Assembly: GCF_003337235.1 (NCBI RefSeq)
Contig: NZ_QPJC01000013.1
Span: 85,610 to 149,609, forward strand
DNA from: Halopolyspora algeriensis
GTDB lineage: Bacteria > Actinomycetota > Actinomycetes > Mycobacteriales > Pseudonocardiaceae
Direction of reading: 5' to 3'
Length of the DNA: 64,000 bases
In this document: one piece after another, positions 29,926-40,502 of the stretch
How positions within the stretch are numbered: position 1 is the first letter of the stretch
How the letters are laid out: every line of letters begins with the position of its first letter
Program-made: the position numbers and the translations under genes
Notes under the pieces: model-generated
Told to the model about the DNA's origin: nothing
Databases searched by the model: none
The model's input: only the letters and a program-made list of their open reading frames with translations

Positions 29926-30167
29926 CGCGACAGCGGGTGTTCGTGACGCTCACCGCCGCGTGCCTGGGCAAAGCTTTCCAATAGACGACGAGCGTTGGCC
30001 GGGGACCGCAACAGGTGGGCGGTCTCCTCCAGTGCTTCGTAGTCTTCGCGCGAGACCAGAACCGCATCGCCGCGCCGAGAGTTGATCTCCACGGGAGTGC
30101 GGTCGTTGTTGACCTGTTCAATGAGCGGGAACAGGTTCTTGCGGGCTTCGGACGCGGTGATCGCCAT
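29922..30167 (-). CDS. yefM: YefM-type antitoxin
   Basis: An 81-residue antitoxin of the Phd/YefM family. The N-terminal part (AITASEARKNLFPLIEQVNND) dimerises and binds DNA; the C-terminal part (ANARRLLESFAQARGGE) neutralises YoeB. The second of two adjacent ATGs (30167) is chosen since GGAGG then lies five bases upstream. Transcribed first, as usual for this pair. Confidence 0.92.
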   Translation of the reverse strand: MAITASEARKNLFPLIEQVNNDRTPVEINSRRGDAVLVSREDYEALEETAHLLRSPANARRLLESFAQARGGERHEHPLSR

Positions 30168-30177
30168 CATTACCTCC

Positions 30178-30203
30178 AAGTGGTACAAGAAATGGTACCA
30201 CTT
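30178..30203 (-). promoter_or_regulatory. Operator palindrome of yefM-yoeB
   Basis: AAGTGGTAC (30178-30186) and GTACCACTT (30195-30203) form a perfect 9-bp inverted repeat with an 8-base spacer, ten bases upstream of the yefM start. The GTAC-centred arms recall the TGTACA cores known from YefM-YoeB operators, so it is probably the autoregulatory site. Confidence 0.75.
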
Positions 30204-30256
30204 TGTTTTTCGTGTGGCGATCCTCCTCGGCGGCCGGCCTTACGGTCCCAGCCCGG

Positions 30257-30454
30257 TCAGCGCCGTGTGTCGAAGTCGCCGTGCTTGGTGCGGTCGAGGA
30301 AGGCGCGCCACGTCCGAGGTGTGAAGGAGAAGGTGTCGCCGTCGGGGTCCTTGGAGTCGCGGACTCCGATACCCGTGCCGGTGATCCGGACCTCCACGCA
30401 GTTGTCGCTGGCGCCGGAGCTGCGGCTGCTCTTGAACCAACCCGTGTCCACCAT
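30257..30454 (-). CDS. DUF397 small protein
   Basis: A 65-residue protein with the DUF397 signature: W-KSSRSSGASDNCVEV, VRDSKDPDG and WRAFLDRTKHGDFD. Members of this family are found next to XRE/DUF5753 regulators in filamentous actinobacteria and are thought to act with them. The ATG overlaps the stop of the XRE gene by one base (TGATG), so the two are made together. Confidence 0.93.
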   Translation of the reverse strand: MVDTGWFKSSRSSGASDNCVEVRITGTGIGVRDSKDPDGDTFSFTPRTWRAFLDRTKHGDFDTRR

Positions 30455-31320
30455 CAGACCTCCTCGAGAAGTCGTTCAACCCACACTGTCGAGTCGGCAG
30501 GGCTCATCGCGAGTTCGCGTATCCGCTCGAACAGTCGTGACAATGCTTCGGTGTCCGCTTCCCCGTCGAGATAGACGGACGGTCCGTAGAGCACAGAAGA
30601 GAAGGCTACCGGTGCGCTTTCGCCCATGAAACCGAAGACGGTGAAACCTCCACCGAGAGCAGGAGTGATGGTTGCCTGCCTCGGCAGGACCTGCACCGAG
30701 GGACCATTTTGTCGGCGCATCAGCGACAGAACATGGTCGAGTTGTTCCTTCTTGAGTTCGGGGCTTCCCGGCATGGATCGGAGTGCCTCGTCCGTCACCA
30801 CGATACGTATGTTCTGTGGTCCGTCCGTTCCCAACGTCCTGGCCTGGCGCTCCATACGGAAAGTCACCCGATCCTCGAACTCGGCTTCCGAGGACTTCGG
30901 CAAGATGCCGTCCCAGTCATTGACCACGGCACGTATGTAGCCGGGCGACTGAAGCAGGCCGGGGATGATGCTGGGTTCGTAGCTGTTGATCTCGCCGGCG
31001 CTGGCTTCCAGGTCGGCGAACCGCTGGTAGGCGCGCGGTAGCACATCGGTGTAGGGGCGTCGAGGTTGGCGCTTGCGTGCCTCGGCGGCCAGGGCGAGAA
31101 CGGTTTCGCGTTCCTCGCCGGTGACACCGTAGAGATCCAGCAGTGCGGCGAGATCGTCGGAGGAGACCGTGCTCTTGCCCTCTTCCAACTCGGCGATGCG
31201 GGATCGCACCTTGCCGAGTACGTCGGCGGCCTCTTGCCGGGACTTGTCCGCGCTTGTTCGTAGGCGTTGCAGCGCGAGTCCCAGTTGTCGACGCTCCAGC
31301 GTCTGACGCACCCGGCCCAC
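30454..31320 (-). CDS. XRE-family regulator with DUF5753 domain
   Basis: A 288-residue regulator: helix-turn-helix (about 10-65, GLALQRLRTSADKSRQEAADVLG, IAELEEGK) followed by the DUF5753 domain (about 95-285, SYEPSIIPGLLQSPGYIRAV). Such proteins often control development or antibiotic production together with a DUF397 partner. GTG at 31320 follows AAGGAGG. Divergent from a 65-residue gene, with two matched palindromes in the shared promoter region. Confidence 0.93.
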   Translation of the reverse strand: MGRVRQTLERRQLGLALQRLRTSADKSRQEAADVLGKVRSRIAELEEGKSTVSSDDLAALLDLYGVTGEERETVLALAAEARKRQPRRPYTDVLPRAYQRFADLEASAGEINSYEPSIIPGLLQSPGYIRAVVNDWDGILPKSSEAEFEDRVTFRMERQARTLGTDGPQNIRIVVTDEALRSMPGSPELKKEQLDHVLSLMRRQNGPSVQVLPRQATITPALGGGFTVFGFMGESAPVAFSSVLYGPSVYLDGEADTEALSRLFERIRELAMSPADSTVWVERLLEEV

Positions 31321-31378
31321 TGGTGACCTCCTTGCCGCGCATGATCGACGACTGTCACCCGATCAGTGCATTTCTAGG

Positions 31379-31420
31379 TCCGGTATCGGATCCTAGTCTC
31401 AATACAAATCCGATATCGGA
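31379..31420. promoter_or_regulatory. Twin palindromic operator, probably of the XRE regulator
   Basis: TCCGGTATCGGA (31379-31390) and TCCGATATCGGA (31409-31420) are two copies of one 12-bp palindrome (one mismatch), centres exactly 30 bp apart, about three helical turns. The first is nested in a wider imperfect palindrome starting CTAGG and ending CCTAG. They lie between the XRE gene and the divergent small gene, so one regulator could control both. Confidence 0.75.
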
Positions 31421-31476
31421 CTTACGCTTCGGCTTTCGCCGCCAACCTTAGCCAGCCACACCGAAGGGGTGTGATC

Positions 31477-31674
31477 ATGAGTTTGTACGCGCAGTCCGGA
31501 GTGTCCGTCGAGTCCTACGTCGAGATGCGGCCGGGGGTGTCGGTGCGCTGCGAGGTGGATCGCCTCAACGATCAGGCGACGCTCTCGTTCGGCGCCCGCG
31601 AGGACTTCATGCTCCTGCTGGACCGCAACGCCCTGGTACAGCTCGTGGACCTGGGCACCAGGGCGATCGGGTGA
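31477..31674 (+). CDS. Small protein divergent from the XRE regulator
   Basis: A 65-residue soluble protein (SLYAQSGVSVESYVEMRPGVSVRCEVDRLN ..., ending LVDLGTRAIG) with no membrane segment and no family I recognise; its predicted alternating strands and final helix suggest a compact fold. ATG at 31477 has AAGGGG seven bases upstream and is preferred over GTG at 31471. Its promoter region holds the twin palindromes, so it is a likely target of the neighbouring regulator. Confidence 0.75.
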   Translation: MSLYAQSGVSVESYVEMRPGVSVRCEVDRLNDQATLSFGAREDFMLLLDRNALVQLVDLGTRAIG

Positions 31675-31768
31675 GCTCGACGCACCCGGGCCCGATCCGG
31701 CGCTGTGAGAGCTCCGGCTCCGGGCCCGCGAGGCGCCGGACCTCCGGGGGCCGAACCGCGCGGGCTCC

Positions 31769-33319
<1,551 letters not shown>

Positions 33320-33367
33320 TCACGTTCGGCCACCCGTTCGTGTGGTCAGCGCCGGAACCGCGTTGCC

Positions 33368-33874
33368 CTACGGCTCCTCGCCGCCGAGGTGGGGTTCGAA
33401 GGAGTGGTAGCCGGAGTAGTTGCGGAAGATCCGGCTGTAGAGTTCGGAGCCGTCGTCGAAGGTCGCGTCCTCGACCTGCTTGACCTCCAGCACGTGCTTG
33501 AGCTTCCAGCTCACCAGCCGGTGGTTCTCGTCGGAGTAGCTGACCTCGTGCTGCTTGCCGTACTCCCGTGCCTTCTCCCGGGCCTCGTCCTCGGACTCGG
33601 CGGTGAGCAGGACGAACGACTCCTCGTAGAGCGGCTCGTAGTCGGGCGCGTCCGAGCTGGATTCGATCAGGACCACGGCCACGTAGGGCTCGGGGTCGGC
33701 GGTGGCGAACACGCCGCCGCGCTGCTCGTGCGGATCGATGGTGCCCGACCCGATGTTGATCGAACGCTGTTGCTCGCCGGCGAGTTCCCCGGCGAGCTCG
33801 TCGGGAAGGTCGCCGGTGTCCGGCTCGGAGGGGGGCGTCTGTGAGGGGTCCGACCCGCTGCCGGGGGTACTCAT
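33368..33874 (-). CDS. DUF4288-like protein
   Basis: A 168-residue soluble acidic protein. The N-terminal ~45 residues are disordered (Ser/Pro/Glu/Asp-rich); the rest (PYVAVVLIESSSDAPDYEPLYEESFVLLTAESEDEAREKAREYG) resembles the DUF4288 family of unknown function. The acidic composition would suit a moderately halophilic host. ATG at 33874 has only a weak ribosome binding site. It lies downstream of fumC on the same strand, separated by a long inverted repeat. Confidence 0.75.
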   Translation of the reverse strand: MSTPGSGSDPSQTPPSEPDTGDLPDELAGELAGEQQRSINIGSGTIDPHEQRGGVFATADPEPYVAVVLIESSSDAPDYEPLYEESFVLLTAESEDEAREKAREYGKQHEVSYSDENHRLVSWKLKHVLEVKQVEDATFDDGSELYSRIFRNYSGYHSFEPHLGGEEP

Positions 33875-33940
33875 GATTCCACTGTCTCACCCGGGCCCGT
33901 GAGCACGCGCGGGTGGCCGGTGCGCTCCGGCGCGCGGAGG

Positions 33941-33993
33941 CGAGTGAACGGACCGTTCGTTTCTTCTGTCCGGGCGAACGGTCCGTTCACTCG
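33941..33993. terminator. 19-bp perfect inverted repeat downstream of fumC
   Basis: CGAGTGAACGGACCGTTCG (33941-33959) and its exact complement (33975-33993) flank a 15-base loop. It directly follows the fumC stop and should terminate it. Each arm contains GAACGG(A/T)CCGTTC, a near-perfect 13-bp palindrome of the type bound by TetR-like repressors, so it could also be an operator for the DUF4288 gene. Confidence 0.75.
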
Positions 33994-34000
33994 GTATGTG

Positions 34001-35398
<1,398 letters not shown>

Positions 35399-35628
35399 GG
35401 CGAAAGTGTGGACCGTCGACCGGCGGCAAGTCAGTATGGGTTGCACCACGTGCGTGTCGATCACGCGTCGGAATGCCGGTCACCGGGCGCGGCATGGGAT
35501 CCGGGCACCGCCGGGTATCGCCGATACGGGCTACTGCGCTGCCCTTCGCCGAGCTGAGGGCTACGCCGCAGGCGTGCGGACAGCTAGCCTGAGGTCGATG
35601 TCACACCCGACCGGGAAATGGATGACTC

Positions 35629-36633
35629 ATGACTGCTGACGCGGTGACGGACAAGCCGGTCTCCGAGGAGGTCGACCTACTCGTGGTGGGCGCCGGGCCG
35701 ACGGGCCTGTTCGCCGCGTACTACGCCGGATTCCGGGGTCTGTCGGTGGCGGTGCTGGACTCGCTGCCCGAGCCCGGTGGTCAGGTGACCGCCATGTACC
35801 CGGAGAAGATGATTTTCGACGTGGCCGGGTTCCCCGAGGTGCGGGGACGGGATCTCGTCGCCGGCCTGGTCGAGCAGGCGAGCCAGTACGACCCCACGTA
35901 CCTGCTGGGGCGCCATGCCGCCGGGCTCTCCGAAGTGGATGGCGGCTTGCTGGTGGAGACGAGTGAGGGCGCCACGGTGCGCACCGGGGCGGTGTTGATC
36001 ACCGCCGGGATCGGGGAGTTCAACCCGCGCCCGCTGCCCGCCGGTGACGGCTGGGTCGGCCGCGGCGTCGTGCACTTCATCCCCGAGCTCGCCGCCCACA
36101 AGGGACACGACGTGGTGGTGGTCGGAGGTGGGGATTCGGCCTTCGACTGGGCGCTGGCGCTGCACCCGGTGGCGCGCAGCATCACGCTGGTGCACCGGAG
36201 GGCCCGCTTCCGGGCGCAGGCCGGTCTCGTGAGCAAAGTCGAGGACCTCGGGATTCCGCTGATCACCGAGGCCGAGATCGCCGAGATCAACGGTGACGAC
36301 ACCGGTGTGCACGAGGTCGTCGTGAACCTCGCGGACGGGCAGTCGCGCACCCTGCCCGCGCAGACCGTGGTCGCCGCGCTCGGGTTCACCGCCGACCTCG
36401 GAGCGATCGAGTCGTGGGGACTGGAGCTGGACAAGCGCACGATCCGGGTGGACACGACGATGCGGACCAACCGGGAGCGCATCTACGCGGCGGGGGACGT
36501 CGCCACCTATACCGGCAAGGTCAAGCTCATCGCCACCGGCTTCGGGGAGGCGGCCACCGCGGTGAACAACATCGCGGTGGCTCTCAACCCCAAGGCGCGC
36601 CTGTTTCCGGGCCACTCCACGGACAAGGGGTGA
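35629..36633 (+). CDS. Ferredoxin/flavodoxin-NADP reductase, thioredoxin-reductase-like
   Basis: A 334-residue flavoprotein. VVGAGPTGLFAAYYAGFRG binds FAD, VVGGGDSAFDWAL (about 165-180) binds NADPH, and YAAGDVATYTGKVKLIATGFGEA closes the FAD site. The CxxC pair of true thioredoxin reductases is absent, which points to the type 2 ferredoxin-NADP reductases. It would pass electrons between NADPH and a ferredoxin or flavodoxin. Start ATG at 35629; stands alone, convergent to glpX. Confidence 0.92.
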   Translation: MTADAVTDKPVSEEVDLLVVGAGPTGLFAAYYAGFRGLSVAVLDSLPEPGGQVTAMYPEKMIFDVAGFPEVRGRDLVAGLVEQASQYDPTYLLGRHAAGLSEVDGGLLVETSEGATVRTGAVLITAGIGEFNPRPLPAGDGWVGRGVVHFIPELAAHKGHDVVVVGGGDSAFDWALALHPVARSITLVHRRARFRAQAGLVSKVEDLGIPLITEAEIAEINGDDTGVHEVVVNLADGQSRTLPAQTVVAALGFTADLGAIESWGLELDKRTIRVDTTMRTNRERIYAAGDVATYTGKVKLIATGFGEAATAVNNIAVALNPKARLFPGHSTDKG

Positions 36634-36639
36634 TCCCGC

Positions 36640-36674
36640 CCTCCGCAGGCGGCACGGTGAGCCGCCTGCGGAGG
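36640..36674. terminator. Perfect 13-bp bidirectional hairpin
   Basis: CCTCCGCAGGCGG (36640-36652), loop CACGGTGAG, CCGCCTGCGGAGG (36662-36674). It fills the 43-base gap between two converging genes. Confidence 0.9.
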
Positions 36675-36676
36675 CC

Positions 36677-37726
36677 TCAGGGAAGCATCCCCTGGCGGGC
36701 CGGAACCTGGCCGGTGTCGAAGTCGACATCGGAGTACTCACGCAGCTTGCCCAGCTTGTGGGAACCCTCGATCAAGCGGACCGTCCCGGACTTCGACCGC
36801 ATCATGAGCGACTGGGTGGTGGCACGGTTGGCGCGGTAGTGCACGCCGCGCAGCAGGGCCCCGTCGGTGATTCCGGTGGCGCAGAAGAAGACGTTGTCCC
36901 CGCTCACCAGGTCGGAGGTGGTCAGCACCCGGTCGAGGTCGTGGCCTGCCTGCTTGACCTGCTCCCGCTCTTCGTCGTCCTTGGGCCACAACCGAGCCTG
37001 GATCTCCCCGTCCATGCACTTCAGCGCGCAGGCGGTGATGATGCCTTCGGGGGTACCGCCGATACCCATGAGCATGTCCACGCCGCTGTCCGGCCGGGCC
37101 GCCGCGATGGCTCCCGCGACATCACCGTCGGAGATGAACTGGATCCGGGCGCCTGCCTCCCGCACCTCGGAGACCAGGTTCTCGTGGCGGGGCCGGTCGA
37201 GGATGCAGACCGTCACATCCGCGACGTCGATGTGCTTGGCCTTGGCCACCCGGCGGACGTTCTCCCCCACGGGGGCGCTCAGGTCGACGAGCCCGGCAGC
37301 CTCCGGCCCGACGGCGAGCTTTTCCATGTAGAACACCGCCGACGGGTCGAACATCGCGTGCCGCTCGGCGACCGCCAGCACGGCCAGCGCGTTCGGCATC
37401 CCCTTGCTCAGCAAGGTGGTGCCGTCGATCGGGTCCACGGCGACGTCGCACTCCGGACCGTTGTGGTTGCCGACTTCCTCACCGTTGAACAGCATCGGCG
37501 CCTCGTCCTTCTCGCCTTCGCCGATGACCACGACACCGCGCATCGACACCGTGCCGATGAGCTTGCGCATGGCGTCGACTGCCGCGCCGTCCCCGGAATT
37601 CTTGTCGCCGCGGCCGACCCAGCGGCCGGAGGCCATCGCCGCGGCTTCGGTGACCCGGACCAACTCCATGGCCATGTTCCGGTCCGGAGCCTCCATGCGG
37701 GGACTTTCGGTGCTGGATGTGTTCAT
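36677..37726 (-). CDS. glpX: Class II fructose-1,6-bisphosphatase
   Basis: A 349-residue enzyme of gluconeogenesis that removes the 1-phosphate of fructose-1,6-bisphosphate. [13 protein letters not shown] holds the metal-binding Asp residues, [17 protein letters not shown] and GIGGTPEGI are further GlpX signatures. ATG at 37726 has GGGAGG four bases upstream. In mycobacteria glpX is likewise the only fructose bisphosphatase and lies beside fum. Confidence 0.96.
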   Translation of the reverse strand: MNTSSTESPRMEAPDRNMAMELVRVTEAAAMASGRWVGRGDKNSGDGAAVDAMRKLIGTVSMRGVVVIGEGEKDEAPMLFNGEEVGNHNGPECDVAVDPIDGTTLLSKGMPNALAVLAVAERHAMFDPSAVFYMEKLAVGPEAAGLVDLSAPVGENVRRVAKAKHIDVADVTVCILDRPRHENLVSEVREAGARIQFISDGDVAGAIAAARPDSGVDMLMGIGGTPEGIITACALKCMDGEIQARLWPKDDEEREQVKQAGHDLDRVLTTSDLVSGDNVFFCATGITDGALLRGVHYRANRATTQSLMMRSKSGTVRLIEGSHKLGKLREYSDVDFDTGQVPARQGMLP

Positions 37727-37922
37727 GGCGCCTCCCGGTGGCGAGCAGGGATCGTGGTGACTCGGTACTGGCGAGTCCCGGGCGGTGGCCGACGGCCCTT
37801 GCCGACCACCGCGCCTGGTTGGTGCGGATCTTTCCAGATCCACGTGGCCCGGGGCGGAGCCGCGTGGTCGAGACCACTCCCGTGCGGCCGGCCGGAGCGC
37901 GTGCCACGCCGTGAGTGAGAGC

Positions 37923-38525
37923 ATGAGGGGCGTGACCCAGCAGCGCAACCAGCAGGCGGCAGGGGTGCGGCCGACCCATCCCGTGCGGTCGATGCTGTTC
38001 ACGATGCTGCCATTGGCACTGATCGTTCTCGGCATCGCAGGCATCACCGGCCAGTGCTCGTTCAGTCCGCTGGGGCCCTCCACCGAACCGGGCTCGGCTC
38101 CCACGGTCGACGCGAGCGCGGAATTGCGCCGGGCGTCCGCCCGGGTCGACTTCCCGGTGGTCGAGCCCCGGCTGCCTTCGGGATGGCGCGCCAACTCCGC
38201 CGATGTGGGCAGTGTCGAATCCGGTACGCAGGCAGTGCGGGTGGGCTGGCTGACCGGGGGAGCGCACTACATGCGCCTGTCGCAGTCCCCGGCCGCGGAG
38301 GCCGAGCTGGTGGCGTTCGAGACCGGGCGTACCCCGCGTGCCCAGGGGGTGGTTCGGGCAGCGGACACTCGCTGGGTGGTGTACGACAGCGTGCGCACGG
38401 AGAAGGCCTGGGTCGCCGAGCGCGACGGAGTGCGCCTGCTCATCACCGGTAGCGGCACCGAGCAGGAGTTCCGCATCCTGGCCCGGTCGGCCCTTTCGGC
38501 GCCGGTCGTCACCCCGCAGCGCTGA
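37923..38525 (+). CDS. DUF4245 single-pass membrane protein
   Basis: A 200-residue protein with one transmembrane segment (about 24-44, [21 protein letters not shown]) and an exported domain containing [19 protein letters not shown] and [16 protein letters not shown], the pattern of the DUF4245 family. Divergent from glpX as in mycobacteria (Rv1100). Function unknown. Starts at 37911 (GTG), 37923 (ATG) and 37932 (GTG) are all possible; the last has the closest GAGG. Confidence 0.85.
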   Translation: MRGVTQQRNQQAAGVRPTHPVRSMLFTMLPLALIVLGIAGITGQCSFSPLGPSTEPGSAPTVDASAELRRASARVDFPVVEPRLPSGWRANSADVGSVESGTQAVRVGWLTGGAHYMRLSQSPAAEAELVAFETGRTPRAQGVVRAADTRWVVYDSVRTEKAWVAERDGVRLLITGSGTEQEFRILARSALSAPVVTPQR

Positions 38526-38589
38526 CGCGGACCTCGTTTCCCGGCGAGTCCGTACCGGTTATGCCGGTGGGCCGCACAGGCCGTCGGGT

Positions 38590-38607
38590 AAGCGGCGTCA
38601 GCCGCTT
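38590..38607 (+). terminator. Small hairpin after the DUF4245 gene
   Basis: AAGCGGC (38590-38596), loop GTCA, GCCGCTT (38601-38607), followed by GCTTTCC. It is 65 bases after the stop. The rest of the stretch up to 38774 shows nothing else I can support. Confidence 0.5.
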
Positions 38608-38774
38608 GCTTTCCGCGTACGCAGCCGGCGTGCCCCCGCGGGGTCTCCGGCACAGCCTCGCGAGGACAGTGCCGACGTGATGTAGCAACCTACCTGATGT
38701 CGGGGCTACCGCAGCGAGGCGACGCCGGAGGTTCCGCCACCCGCATCGCGGCCCGAGCCGACCCGTGTAACCGT

Positions 38775-39203
38775 TTAGCTCCCCTCGAACCAGTATTGGT
38801 TGACCCGGGCCACCGCCTGCTCCTTGCTCAGTGCCTTGACCTCGGATTCGGAGAGCCCGACACGATTGATGAGCAGGTATACCAGCACCGGGGGGAGCGC
38901 TTCCGCGACCGATCGAGGCACTCCCCGGTCGGGTAGTACGCCCTCGTCGACGCACGCCCGGAACTCCGTTTCCGAAACCTGAAGTTGATCGGCGAGGATG
39001 TGTTGCCACAGGGCAGGGCCGTAGTGGGTGCCGCCCTGTGGCGGATGGGAGATCCGCGTGCGCAGGACGCGCCCGTCGGGGAGGGCGAGTTCGTAGGTGA
39101 CGTGCCGAGTGCCTGCCCCGGTGCGCACATCCCGCAGAGGCTGCCAGCCTTCGGCGCGGCAGAATCGTTCGTGGTCGGTGCGTGTGGGCTGCGGACGGTT
39201 CAC
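38775..39203 (-). CDS. Putative toxin of a toxin-antitoxin-like pair
   Basis: A 142-residue soluble protein (NRPQPTRTDHERFCRAEGWQPLRD..., TYELALPDGRVLRTRISHPP, HILADQLQVSETEF). The middle part looks like short-protein conserved regions I associate with proteins annotated as cytotoxic repressors beside Phd-like antitoxins, but the family is not firmly identified. GTG at 39203 lies inside the stop of the upstream gene (GTGA), so both are translated together. Role inferred from the arrangement: small partner gene, overlap, and palindromes before the operon. Confidence 0.65.
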   Translation of the reverse strand: MNRPQPTRTDHERFCRAEGWQPLRDVRTGAGTRHVTYELALPDGRVLRTRISHPPQGGTHYGPALWQHILADQLQVSETEFRACVDEGVLPDRGVPRSVAEALPPVLVYLLINRVGLSESEVKALSKEQAVARVNQYWFEGS

Positions 39204-39616
39204 TCCGGGGTCCCCACCAGCCATTCGCGTAGCTGGGAATCGTTGCTGAGTTCGATCAGTTGCACCAGTCCCCAGTTGTCCCGGTGCTGTGGCGAATCGA
39301 GCAGGTGCTCCTGCCAGTCGGTGGCGTACTCGCGCAGAGCGGAGATCATCTCCTCGACCGTTTCGTCGAAGGAGGGGCCGTCCGCGGCGACGGGGTGCCC
39401 GGGCAGGAACATGGACCACCCCGATTCCTCGGGGATCACCTGCGCGCGGGCCGTGGTGGTGGCCGCGAGGAAACGTCGCAGCCGCTCACTGTCGATGACC
39501 GCTGCGGTGCTGGTGTCCCGGCGCACCGTGGCCACCTGGCCCTTCTCGGCCGCATCGAGCAGATCCTTCAAGTGCGTGCGTGCATCGGTGTAGCTGTCGT
39601 AATGCACTGCGGACAT
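39200..39616 (-). CDS. Phd/YefM-like antitoxin with extended C-terminus
   Basis: A 138-residue protein whose first ~50 residues (YDSYTDARTHLKDLLDAAEKGQVATVRRDTSTAAVIDSERLRRFL) have the Phd/YefM DNA-binding pattern. The remaining ~85 residues are longer than a usual antitoxin tail and contain an acidic region (GPSFDETVEEMISALREYATDW). ATG at 39616 with GGGAGG just upstream. First gene of a two-gene operon directly downstream of xseB. Confidence 0.75.
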   Translation of the reverse strand: MSAVHYDSYTDARTHLKDLLDAAEKGQVATVRRDTSTAAVIDSERLRRFLAATTTARAQVIPEESGWSMFLPGHPVAADGPSFDETVEEMISALREYATDWQEHLLDSPQHRDNWGLVQLIELSNDSQLREWLVGTPE

Positions 39617-39633
39617 GACGCCTCCCTGATTCG

Positions 39634-39684
39634 ATTCCGATTTTCCGTCGGAATGCCAAGTACGTCAAGTACGCTACGTACATT
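39634..39684 (-). promoter_or_regulatory. Inverted repeats upstream of the Phd-like gene
   Basis: ATTCCGA (39634-39640) and TCGGAAT (39648-39654) form a perfect 7-bp inverted repeat; AAGTACGT (39658-39665) and ACGTACATT (39676-39684) form a second, imperfect one, with GTAC cores. Both lie within 70 bases of the start codon and are likely autoregulatory sites. Confidence 0.6.
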
Positions 39685-39711
39685 GTGAAGCACGGAGCGG
39701 AACGCCGGCGT

Positions 39712-39981
39712 TCACTCCTGCTCGTCCGTTTCCACCGAAGCAAGAGCACGGTCGACACGTTCCCGCGCGCCGGCAAGGTGGCGCTCGCAGGCGGCAGCCA
39801 GAGCCTCGCCGCGCTCCCACAGCGCCAGCGAGTCCTCCAGGGAAAGACCGCCCGCCTCCAGTTGCTGGACCACCTCGGTCAGTTCGTCGCGGGCTTGCTC
39901 GTAGCCGAGACGAGCCACCTCGGGATGCGCGGCCTCGGGATCGAACCCGCCTTCCGGACGGTCGTGTTCACTCGTGCTCAC
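39712..39981 (-). CDS. xseB: Exodeoxyribonuclease VII small subunit
   Basis: An 89-residue helical subunit: [45 protein letters not shown] is the family pattern. It wraps the coiled-coil tail of XseA to form the nuclease that degrades single-stranded DNA. GTG at 39981 overlaps the stop of the gene before it by four bases. Confidence 0.94.
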   Translation of the reverse strand: MSTSEHDRPEGGFDPEAAHPEVARLGYEQARDELTEVVQQLEAGGLSLEDSLALWERGEALAAACERHLAGARERVDRALASVETDEQE

Positions 39982-40496
39982 GGGATGGGATTCTCCAACC
40001 TGCTCGGGACGGACACCATCGCCGTGGCGATCGCCTGGTCATAACCGACGAACGCCTCGGCGAACTCGGCACCGTCGCCCTCACGCACGGCATCGTGGAT
40101 ACGCAACTGCGTCTCGGCGACCCTACGCCGGTGAGCGGCACCGTGGCCGCACCACCATCGGGTACCGACATAGAGCGAGATCGATTCGGCCAGTGCGCGC
40201 AGCCGGGCGGGCATGTCCCGGCGCTCCGGTGATTCGCAACCACCCAGCAGCGCCATCCAGCACCCCGCGGCCGTGGTGTTGGCTTCCTCGGCGCGCCGCC
40301 GTACCGCGTGGGCCCCCGGTCGTCCCGCCGGACCACTGGCGGCGATGCCGGTGAGGCCCGTGGCCGCCGATCTGGTGACCGCCACGGTCAGCGGGAGGAA
40401 AGTGGGTTCCTGATCCGGGTGCGGCACCACGAACCTCCGTGCTCGAATCCTTGCGGAGCCCGGCGCTTGTCGTGGGCTCGACTCCGTTTCAGCCAT
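39978..40496 (-). CDS. Unknown protein encoded between xseA and xseB
   Basis: A 172-residue protein with no family I recognise. The first ~60 residues are Arg/Ala/Gly-rich; the rest ([61 protein letters not shown]) looks helical. The gene starts 6 bases after the xseA stop and its own stop overlaps xseB, so it is a true member of the xse operon and may act with exonuclease VII. Confidence 0.75.
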   Translation of the reverse strand: MAETESSPRQAPGSARIRARRFVVPHPDQEPTFLPLTVAVTRSAATGLTGIAASGPAGRPGAHAVRRRAEEANTTAAGCWMALLGGCESPERRDMPARLRALAESISLYVGTRWWCGHGAAHRRRVAETQLRIHDAVREGDGAEFAEAFVGYDQAIATAMVSVPSRLENPIP

Positions 40497-40502
40497 GCGA
40501 GT

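Noticed and set aside
30257..31320. XRE/DUF397 pair as a toxin-antitoxin module
   Set aside because: DUF397 and DUF5753 domains point to a developmental or metabolic regulator pair, not to a toxin.
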